A DNA stretch of 64,000 bases, taken from Liolophura sinensis (taxonomy: Eukaryota > Mollusca > Polyplacophora > Chitonida > Chitonidae). This document shows, piece by piece, positions 57,101 to 64,000 of this stretch. How positions within the stretch are numbered: the first letter of the stretch is position 1; each line of letters begins with the position of its first letter. The stretch covers positions 18,217,485-18,281,484 of the forward strand of contig NC_088296.1 of NCBI RefSeq assembly GCF_032854445.1, read 5' to 3'. Both the position numbers and the translations under genes were made by a program. The notes beneath the pieces were generated by a model. That model was not told the DNA's origin and ran no database searches. It was given only the letters and a program-made list of their open reading frames with translations.

Positions 57101-58897
57101 TTACCTGATCTGGAGAAACTGATGACAAAAACATCATCCATTCCCGCCTCAAAGTCCTCTGATCTCTCAATACTGTCCAATACCAAAACTTACCTCATCT
57201 GGGGAAACTGATGACACAAACATCATCCATTCCCGCCTCAAAGTCCTCTGATCTCTCGATACTGTCCGATACCAAAACTTACCTCATCTGGAGAAACTGA
57301 TGACAAAAACATCATCCATTCCCGCCTCAAAGTCCTCTGATCTCTCGATACTGTCCAATACCAAAACTTACCTCATCTGGAGAAACTGATGACAAAAACA
57401 TCATCCATTCCCGCCTCAAAGTCCTGTGATCTCTCAATACTGTCCAATACCAAAACTTACCTCATCTGGGGAAACTGATGACAAAAACATCATCCATTCC
57501 CGCCTCAAAGTCCTCTGATCTCTCAATACTGTCCAATACCAAAACTTACCTCATCTGGGGAAACTGATGACAAAAACATCATCCATTCCCTCCTTACAGT
57601 CCTCTGATCTCTCAATACTGTCAAATACCAAAACTTACCTCATCTGGGGAAACTGATGACAAAAACATCATCCATTCCCGCCTCAAAGTCCTCTGATCTC
57701 TCAATACTGTCCAATACCAAAACTTACCTCATCTGGGGAAACTGATGACAAAAACATCATCCATTCCCGCCTCAAAGTCCTCTGATCTCTCGATACTGTC
57801 CAATACCAAAACTTACCTCATCTGGAGAAACTGATGACACAAACATCATCCATTCCAGCCTCAAAGTCCTCTGATCTCTCAATACTGTCCAATACCAAAA
57901 CTTACCTCATCTGGGGAAACTGATGACAAAAACATCATCCATTCCTGCCTCAAAGTCCTCTGATCTCTCAATACTGTCCAATACCAAAACTTACCTGATC
58001 TGGGGAAACTGATGACAAAAACATCATCCATTCCCGCCTCAAAGTCCTGTGATCTCTCGATACTGTCAAATACCAAAACTTACCTGATCTGGGGAAACTG
58101 ATGACAAAAACATCATCCATTCCCGCCTCAAAGTCCTCTGATCTCTCAATACTGTCAAATACCAAAACTTACCTCATCTGGAGAAACTGATGACTCAAAC
58201 ATCATCCATTCCCGCCTCAAAGTCCTCTGATCTCTCAATACTGTCCAATACCAAAACTTACCTCATCTGGGGAAACTGATGACAAAAACATCATCCATTC
58301 CCGCCTCAAAGTCCTGTGATCTCTCGATACTGTCAAATACCAAAACTTACCTGATCTGGGGAAACTGATGACAAAAACATCATCCATTCCCGCCTCAAAG
58401 TCCTCTGATCTCTCAATACTGTCAAATACCAAAACTTACCTCATCTGGGGAAACTGATGACAAAAACATCATCCATTCCCGCCTCAAAGTCCTCTGATCT
58501 CTCAATACTGTCCAATACCAAAACTTACCTCATCTGGAGAAACTGATGACAAAAACATCATCCATTCCCGCCTCAAAGTCCTGTGATCTCTCGATACTGT
58601 CAAATACCAAAACTTACCTGATCTGGGGAAACTGATGACAAAAACATCATCCCTTCGAGCCTCAAAGTCCTGTGCTCTCTCGATGCTGTGCAGTAGTGCT
58701 GTGGTGATTGTGATCCCCTTGTAACTGCCGCAAGGCCCATAGAACTGAAGAGGCAAGTTTGGGATGTAAAACGGCTTCACGCCTCTTTTCTTCAAATCAT
58801 AAAACTTGTACGCCACAAAAGCCGTAATGCTGCCTAATATGATTAAGAAACCTTTTGCAAGATATCGAGGCCATTTGCGTTTCTTTTTCGTTGCCAT
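48054..58897 (-). CDS. Cytosolic-type sulfotransferase with N-terminal membrane-anchor-like segment (six exons)
   Basis: Minus-strand join 58897-58618, 54075-53864, 51192-51069, 50766-50672, 49594-49411, 48187-48054; 1,029 nt, 342 aa, phases consistent. It transfers sulfate from PAPS to an acceptor alcohol or amine; substrate unknown. Seen: start ATG in GCCATGG context; basic MATKKKRKWPRYLAKG then hydrophobic GFLIILGSITAFVAYKFY (about residues 16-33); 5'-PSB loop FPRSGTTWTQE (Arg where SULTs usually have Lys); KTHLP with the catalytic His; 3'-PSB YVMRNPKDVIVSGYH; SPWVDHV and NILFVTYEDL; C-terminal FIRKGKVGDWKNFFTPEMDK, where the dimerisation motif KxxxTVxxxE is altered. Soluble SULTs are about 295 aa; the extra length is the N-terminus. 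Introns 1, 2 and 5 are largely tandem repeats. Confidence 0.94.
48545..49400. repeat. 215 bp tandem repeat, about four units, in sulfotransferase intron 5
   Basis: Starts GGACATGTCGAGAAAGAAAA at 48552, 48767, 48982 and 49203 (last period 221 from a 6 bp insertion). The last partial unit ends about 10 nt from the splice donor of exon 5. Confidence 0.95.
49411..49594 (-). CDS. Sulfotransferase exon 5
   Basis: NLSHEVEKIAKFLNKPLS, IVDHCSFDSMKKNDK and TGFIRK plus one base; acceptor TTTTGGTTCAG, donor AAAG|GTTCGC (weak). The 215 bp array begins within about 10 nt on the intron side. Confidence 0.94.
50011..50097. repeat. 29 bp tandem repeat, three units
   Basis: CTCATGCCTGCAATCAGC plus ATCAATGAAAT, nearly perfect; intron 4 of the sulfotransferase. 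Confidence 0.9.
50672..50766 (-). CDS. Sulfotransferase exon 4
   Basis: MLFSPWVDHVREFWKRRN then ENILFVTYEDLAT; acceptor TTGTTTCAG, donor ACG|GTAGGG. Confidence 0.94.
51069..51192 (-). CDS. Sulfotransferase exon 3
   Basis: IIYVMRNPKDVIVSGYHLWR is the 3'-phosphate binding block, followed by AGYQGSCMEFSELFLQDK. Acceptor CTGTTTTAG, donor A|GTAAGA. Confidence 0.95.
51215..52015. repeat. 19 bp-based tandem repeat in sulfotransferase intron 2
   Basis: Unit ACACAAATGGGGAAATCAT with variants carrying AAATGAAG or GGGTGAAGAAACC. The array begins about 25 nt from the acceptor of exon 3. Confidence 0.9.
52365..53580. repeat. 33 bp minisatellite, about 36 units, in sulfotransferase intron 2
   Basis: Unit ATCTAATCATGGAACAGAAA plus AACTTCAGAAACC; some units carry a TACAGTGTATAATCACA variant. 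The length is a multiple of three, giving 130-144 codon false frames on both strands. Confidence 0.95.
53588..53805 (+). mobile_element. MITE-like element, family D
   Basis: Inverted ends CCCTAAACTTTTCAACC with TTTTCAACCTC and GGTCAAAAAGGTTGAAGATC; it ends 59 bp before the exon-2 boundary of the sulfotransferase. Confidence 0.55.
53864..54075 (-). CDS. Sulfotransferase exon 2
   Basis: Completes G-TTWTQEVVYLISNEADV, contains MESPRFIKTHLPYRLLPP (catalytic His) and ends EQKPK. Acceptor ACACACAG, donor AAG|GTATGC. Confidence 0.95.
54133..54495 (-). mobile_element. SINE-B, full length
   Basis: Runs from GAGTGAGTGCGTGCGGTTTA to the head CCAACTGTGCTATCGGGGCC; it lies within 60 nt upstream of the acceptor of sulfotransferase exon 2. 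Confidence 0.85.
54540..55180. repeat. 38 bp minisatellite, about 17 units
   Basis: Unit GATGTAAAGTGGCTTCAG plus TTATCAGTCAGCACAATTGT, low divergence; sulfotransferase intron 1. Confidence 0.95.
55188..55332 (-). mobile_element. Diverged SINE-A-like fragment
   Basis: TTTATTTATTTATACATTTA, GTTTAATGCCATACTGAAGG and TTTTTCACTTTTACCATGG, then an unusual body; it ends CTTTCCCACTTATG. Confidence 0.5.
55655..58690 (-). repeat. 89 bp exon-junction minisatellite, about 33 units plus the parental exon end
   Basis: On the minus strand each unit is about 68 bp of the end of sulfotransferase exon 1 (encoding DDVFVISF(P/S)RSG in the TCAG variants) plus 21 bp of intron (GTAAGTTTTGGTATT and GACAG). The parental copy is at 58600-58690, with diverged exonic bases. 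Variants: TCAG or TGAG before GTAAG, CCCC or CTCC. Identity between units is very high. Confidence 0.97.
58618..58897 (-). CDS. Sulfotransferase coding exon 1
   Basis: 93 codons plus one base. Anchor-like segment, PFYIPNLPLQFYGP, then RRDDVFVISFPRS and the first base of Gly; donor TCAG|GTAAGT at 58617-58616. The frame is open 396 nt upstream of 58897 to another ATG at 59293, but the Kozak context and length favour 58897. The last 68 bp are the source of the 89 bp array. Confidence 0.9.
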
Positions 58898-59572
58898 GGC
58901 AGATGACGCCTGACGCAGCCCGAAACTTGAACCCAGTTGTTTCCTTTCGTTCATCTGACTCCAGTGCCATGATCGGAAGGATGCTGCTGTGGTCTGGTTC
59001 ATGTTTGTAACCATGGTAACCAAAGTTCGAATTTGTTGCACTTTGTTTTGATGAGCATGCAACTGGGCACATCTGTATCCTGGATGAATAACTGCCAGTT
59101 GTCTGTTTTGTCGACCAGTTACCAACACTTCGTTGCCATGGTTACAGCCAAAGTTAACAGGCCGTAACGATTTGCACAAAACAACCCACTCATGTGAGAA
59201 TCCACGATGAAACCTTGTGCAAAGTTTACCTGTCCTTTCCAGCCATCTAAAGCCCACAGGAAAAATGTGGTTCAGTGAGGTCTTGCAAGCCATTGTGCGA
59301 GAAACTCACAAACTCAGAAATCTCACAAACTCAGAAATCTCACAAACTCACTGTCCTGATGAATCTACATGTAAAAATTCTGTGGGATGCAAAAAAAAAA
59401 AATAAATAAACAAATAAATAAATAAATAACTAAATAAATAAATAAAGATATCAATAAACCAGGCATTGGTAAATGATATAAAATAGAAGACATACTGAAT
59501 ATGTATGCCGTCCAAAGAACAAAATGGGAGCAGGAACGACAGTGTGATAGATCAATCTCACTCTCCACACAC

Positions 59573-59857
59573 TTTATTTATTTATTGATTTATTTGATTG
59601 ATGTCTTATACCGTACTCAAGAATATTTCACTTATTCAGCGTCGGCCAGCATTATGGTGGGAGGAAACTGGGCAGAGCCTGGGGGAAACCCACGACCAAT
59701 CGCAGGTTGCTGGTAGATCTTTCCACGTATGGCTAGAGAGGAAGACAGCATGAGCTGGGCTTGAACTCACAGCGACCGCATTCTGGGTCGCATTACAGCG
59801 AGACTCCTGGGTCACTGAGCCGTGCTTGTGTGCTGACTCCCTCGGCCATGGTGGTCC
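59573..59857 (-). mobile_element. SINE-A, full length with altered head
   Basis: Tail TTTATTTATTGATTTATTTG, core GGCCAGCATTATGGTGGG, B box GGCTTGAACTCACAGC, head ending CCATGGTGGTCCCC. Confidence 0.85.
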
Positions 59858-60250
59858 CCCACATACTGTACTCTACCTCTTAATATTACCGCAGTAAAAT
59901 ATTAATAAATTTTTACTTAACAACAATGCATGTAATAACAGAACAAATGGATGACTGGAAAAAATACTACAGGGTCATAAATCAGAAAATCAGAAATATT
60001 TAAAGCTGTTATATTCCTCTAAAATTGCGTTTTTACAGGCCAAACTTTAGGTAAAATACAGCATTTCTTCCATTATGCAAATGTGCCTTTGTCTTTTACA
60101 CAATGTAACAATTGCTGAATTTGCAACATTCTCAAACATTGATGTTAGATTAAAGTAAAATAAGACATCAAGTTTAACATACTTGTACACAGACAAAGAC
60201 AGATGGAAAAGATGCTAGATGTTCTATCCCCTCCATCATGTAACTCTTAC

Positions 60251-60338
60251 CAAAGTCAATCAACTCTTCTGACATCGAAGGAAAGAAGGCTTGTATCAAC
60301 AGTACAGTCATCTTAATCAGCTTATGTACTGTCTCCAT
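60251..60338 (-). CDS. Possible orphan first coding exon
   Basis: ATG at 60338 in GTTGCCATGG context opens METVHKLIKMTVLLIQAFF and PSMSEELIDF, then a strong donor G|GTAAGA at 60250; 88 nt, phase 1. No partner exon with matching phase was found and the peptide is not recognised. It could be an alternative upstream exon of the sulfotransferase, the start of another gene, or chance. Confidence 0.25.
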
Positions 60339-60780
60339 GGCAACCTATGGCATGACTCTATCATAAGGTTCTTAAAGGAAAAGAAAAAGCAAAACGAGAA
60401 AAGTAAATATGAACATATAATTATTACCTGAGTGAAATAAAAAGAATACATGTAAATATGAACATATAATCTAAAGTTGAGTTAGACAGTGCTTAACATC
60501 AAACATACCTAATACCAGATTAGTGGACAAACAAACACGTATGAATTCCTTAACACCTTGTTTAAAATAACTAAACTAAAATATATACATACATATGGAA
60601 TCATTGCTTACATGAATATATATAAGGGAAATTCAGTCATACAGTAACTACATGACTTGTATTGTGGTACCGTAGATGAGCAGCAATCCTCCAACAATTG
60701 ATGTAAACAACTGTCACAGTCCTATACAGTCAACAAACGTCGCAGTTCTCGAATGCTTTGTCAGTATGACCTTTAATTTG

Positions 60781-60806
60781 CTATATATAGATATATATAT
60801 ATATAT
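60781..60806. repeat. Short (TA)n microsatellite
   Basis: TATATATAGATATATATATA and flanks. Confidence 0.8.
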
Positions 60807-61195
60807 CATGTACATATATGTGTATTTGGAGTTATCAACTTGGCTTATGGACTAGAATCACAGATAACAATACAGTATCTGTTTAAAACAATATTATCAA
60901 ATTAAAAAAATAAAGAAAAGAGGGACAGTAGGTGTACATATGTTCAGGTAAGTGGGGGCCACGCAGTTCGGGGGTCAGGTGGTTCAGGAGCCACTTCCAT
61001 GAAACATCGCAAGTCAGATTTCTTGTAACTTTTTTTTGAGCAGACATTATATGTAGCTCATACTTATGAGGAAAGGTATGAAAAATTGTTTTATGAAGTC
61101 TTATGAAAGTGGATCCTGAAAGAAAGAAAGGAAGGAAAGAAGGAAGGAAGGAAAGCTTAATGAGCAGTTTAGAGTTAATGTGTTGAACATTGTAC

Positions 61196-61507
61196 TTAAC
61201 AGTTTATTTAGTCATGTGATGACGAGGCGCCATTAGGTGTGCGTTCACATATTGTGACTTCTTGTGGCAGGGCGAGTCCTTGCCACTGAAGTATCATGCT
61301 GAAGACACCAGACATGACACCCCATCCAGTCACATTATACTGACACCGGGCCAACCAGTCATGTTTCTTTTGCTCTAATCTCTCAGTGCTGAACATCAAA
61401 CGAGGCTCCGTTTCCTTTTTAACGACTCTGGTATGACCCAACCTGGCTTTTATCCCACTATCTCCTGATTTCGAGGCAGACGCTCTAACCATTAGGCCAT
61501 CCAAAAG
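61196..61507 (-). mobile_element. SINE of a third type (SINE-C), related to SINE-B
   Basis: Antisense of a tRNA-like head (GGATGGCCTAATGGTTAGAG, CGTCTGCCTCGAAATCAGG) with a body of GAGGCTCCGTTTCC, CACCGGGCCAACCAGTCATG and CTTGTGGCAGGGCGAGTCC. The body order parallels SINE-B but the head is different. Confidence 0.6.
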
Positions 61508-61717
61508 GGTTACACTTAGAGTCAATATAAAACTTAACTGCACACACGAGCATCCATGGATTGGCATATGCAGGACCAATCAGGTCTCATGTTCAAATTC
61601 AAATCTCACTGACTTTGGTTTCAAGTCTGTAGAGTTTATAATTTAATCAGCTATATGGACCTGATCTCTGGTTTTTCCTCAGCTCACATGACTCAAAATC
61701 CTGCATGCCACAAAACA

Positions 61718-61880
61718 TTTTATTTTATTTGATTGGTGTTTTACACCATACTCAAGAATATTTCACTTATATGACGGCGGCCATTATGGTGGGAGGAAAT
61801 TTGGCCCGGGGGAAACTCATGACCATCCGCAGGTTGCTGTCAGACCTTCCCACGTATGGCAGAAGAGGAAGCCAGCATGG
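61718..61880 (-). mobile_element. SINE-A, 3' half
   Basis: TTTTATTTGATTGGTGTTTT, GGCGGCCATTATGGTGGG, to GGAAGCCAGCATGG. Confidence 0.85.
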
Positions 61881-61939
61881 CCACCAAACATGTTGGCATG
61901 TGAAAAATTCTTCACTATGGTGATAACACAACAAATAAA

Positions 61940-62152
61940 TACCCTAAAAGATCATAAATTTCGTCCGTCGTTAACTTGCCAATTTTTCCTGATTCTGAGA
62001 GTCCAATTGGTTTTAGAAAAGTATTTTCAGGTTTGCTTGGAACATGGGATGATATTCTACTGGAATATTTTGAGTTTTAGCACCAAAAATAATATTTTGT
62101 GACATAAAAATGCACTTTAGTGGACAAAATTTTAGGTAATTTAGGGTAAATT
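61940..62152 (+). mobile_element. MITE-like element, family F, complete
   Basis: Inverted ends TACCCTAAAAGATCATAAAT and TTTTAGGTAATTTAGGGTA; internal CTGATTCTGAGAGTCCAATT and GAACATGGGATGATATTC. Confidence 0.65.
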
Positions 62153-62901
62153 ACATATGACCACACAAGATACCAATCAACCAAAGCCAATATGTTCCGG
62201 GTTCAAATCCAGCTCTTGCCAACATTCGCCTTTGGCATTTCTGGATTTATGAGGAGACCTTTTCAGGTAACAACAATAATTTATGCCTGCAACTGGTGTT
62301 GCTTTACTCTGCCCTGTCCAGTTCCCTCCACTCATCAGCCTAACTGTACTGCATAACTGACAAATATCTTCATAAATAAATACAGCGCTGTCAAATGTTA
62401 CACCTAGGTCAGTCTGTAGTAGTATAAAGGTTTAAAAAAAGCATCAGTCAACACCACTGGAACATAACTGAGTGCTAACACAGAGCACAAGGGCATGTTT
62501 TCTACATGTAACTGTAGGCATGACTATGAATGTCCATCAGTATATATACTCAGCATTTAGCATGTTTAATAACACACTCCGCAGTTTTCTCCTTAACAGC
62601 TGTTTGACACTGTTCATGTAGGTCACTGGACTACATGGCAGCTCATGCTGGGCTGCCTCAGCTGAGGGTTACGCCATGGCTTCTTAACATGCGTAAAACC
62701 ATTCATGGGCATGAATATCCAAAAACTGACATCCCTGAAGGCTGAGAAACAAGTACACGTACACTTATATACTTTAAAAAGTTCAACCAAAAGTTTAATT
62801 TAAAGTAAATTAAATAATGAGTAGATGAAACATTACATTATCTGTATGTAAAGTCTAGTCAACAAAATTATTATATATATTATATATAATTATGTTATAT
62901 T

Positions 62902-62942
62902 ATATTTATTAGATTGATGTTTTTCGCGGTACTCAAGAATAC
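62902..62942 (-). mobile_element. SINE-A tail fragment
   Basis: TTTATTAGATTGATGTTTTT then CGCGGTACTCAAGAAT. Confidence 0.5.
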
Positions 62943-63189
62943 CAAAATGTTACAGGGATGTAGAGTCATGTCACATTGTAGTTTGAATTAAAACACTGTG
63001 GCTATATTAAACATCCTTGTAAGCACATATGCATGTGGCAGTCTGCTGAAAGCTGTCTACTGCTGTCCCTGTGGTCATCTGCTTTGCTAACTCTGACCAC
63101 TGCAAACCAATAATAATTCTAACTTTCAATTCAGCTGCGTACTTTTGAGGTCATGACCCCATTCTCTAATTCCAAACAGATATACCTTT

Positions 63190-63192
<3 letters not shown>

Positions 63193-63255
<63 letters not shown>
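63193..63255. repeat. (TA)n microsatellite
   Basis: About 62 bp of TA repeat preceded by GTGTG. Confidence 0.97.
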
Positions 63256-63259
<4 letters not shown>

Positions 63260-63917
63260 ACATGCATGTAGACACTACCATTTTCTTAAACTGATACCTT
63301 ATTTGCTTTGTTTTGTTTTTTTTTTTTGTTTCATTTTTAAACATTAGCTTTTAAAAACTGCATTATTTGAACTCAAGATTTCAGAGCATCTTACATGAAT
63401 CCCCTCTCCTTACTCACCTTAGTTAAGCTCAGATGTTCATAGGATCCACTACGGGTATATGCACAGTTTAAACCACATCAAAGTTAAGCTAACGCTGCAC
63501 AATGCCAGCGTACAATGTACTAGTCAAAGTGACAGTATGTATACCTGACTATACACTGGAGCCTCAACAGAATTAACCTAGTTTTCAGCTTTGCAGCTCA
63601 GCCTACTGTATAAAATTTGCATTGTGGACAAATGTGAGAAATCTAGGTGACATGCTGTACAGTGCCCCTGTGTAAAAAAAACCTCCCCTCTCTCTCTACA
63701 CCCGCCGGGCTCACAGGGAACGTTGAACTTTTCTCTTCGTCACAGGGGTCATTGAACCTTTGCAATTATAAAAGCTTGATACACCTGATTTCTGTTCCTC
63801 CTTGGGGACAACTACCTATAAAAGTGCATTCATTCAACTGTTAACAAGCTCCAATAAATCAGTCAAGTAAATACGATGAAAATCATTCTGTGCGTGTCAG
63901 TGTCTTAAGTTTAAATA

Positions 63918-64000
63918 CCTTTTCATATAGGAAAGAGCAGCTTTCGGTACAATGTCTGCACATTTATAATTTGATTTTGGAGACAAAACTACATTTGTTG
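63918..64000 (-). mobile_element. MITE-like element, family E, cut by the window edge
   Basis: GAGCAGCTTTCGGTACAATG, TGCACATTTATAATTTG and GGAGACAAAACTACATTTG are the antisense E boxes. Confidence 0.45.

Larger units (their letters stand above)
58898..64000. other. Upstream/intergenic region
   Basis: No gene recognised apart from a possible exon at 60251-60338. It holds SINE and MITE copies, TA microsatellites, a GAAAGAAAGGAAGG purine tract near 61120 and an 18 bp-like triplicate CTCACAAACTCAGAAAT at about 59302-59350. 62160-62890 shows nothing recognisable. Confidence 0.55.

Noticed and set aside
58898-59293. Extended sulfotransferase N-terminus from ATG 59293 (132 extra residues)
   Set aside because: The frame is open but shows no family similarity; ATG 58897 has an excellent Kozak context and gives a sensible anchor plus SULT domain. 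Not excluded as an alternative.
63126-63347. Frames with YIYIYIYI runs
   Set aside because: Translation of a TA microsatellite.

Overview
This is a eukaryotic (animal) nuclear window. Genes are split by GT-AG introns, no bacterial-style operons occur, and AT-rich non-coding DNA is packed with minisatellites, tRNA-derived SINEs and MITE-like inverted-repeat elements. Frequent ACATGTAC-type motifs and the SINE styles suggest a mollusc or another lophotrochozoan; the species is inferred, not shown.

Four protein-coding genes can be assembled exon by exon with matching phases. (1) 697-18578 (+): the APC tumour-suppressor/Wnt scaffold homologue. Its first exon(s) lie left of the window; eight coding exons here give 3,170 codons, most in one 8.4 kb terminal exon. 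(2) 28558-35658 (-): SRP19, the 19 kDa signal recognition particle protein, five exons, 162 aa. (3) 35959-39095 (+): an unrecognised acidic/helical protein of about 151 aa, divergent from SRP19 across a short promoter with a palindromic CRE and two CACGTG boxes. (4) 48054-58897 (-): a cytosolic-type sulfotransferase domain with an N-terminal membrane-anchor-like segment, six exons, 342 aa. A possible orphan first exon lies at 60251-60338 (-).

APC and SRP19 are also neighbours in the human genome, so the pair looks like ancient microsynteny. No metabolic or regulatory link between the four genes is visible beyond the shared SRP19/unknown-gene promoter.

The most unusual content is tandem repetition. 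About 18 arrays (17-254 bp units) occupy introns and intergenic DNA, and several sit exactly on exon-intron boundaries. In the sulfotransferase gene an 89 bp unit, made of the last 68 bp of coding exon 1 plus the first 21 bp of intron 1 including the 5' splice site, is repeated about 33 times. In APC a 36 bp array of about 22 units starts at a splice donor, and its units differ from that donor by a single base. Most long open frames outside the four genes are shadows of arrays with unit lengths divisible by three. The layout is: 1-18.6 kb APC; 18.6-28.5 kb repeat-rich intergenic; 28.5-39.1 kb SRP19 and the divergent gene; 39.1-48 kb intergenic with MITEs and nested arrays; 48-58.9 kb sulfotransferase; 58.9-64 kb repeat-rich upstream DNA.
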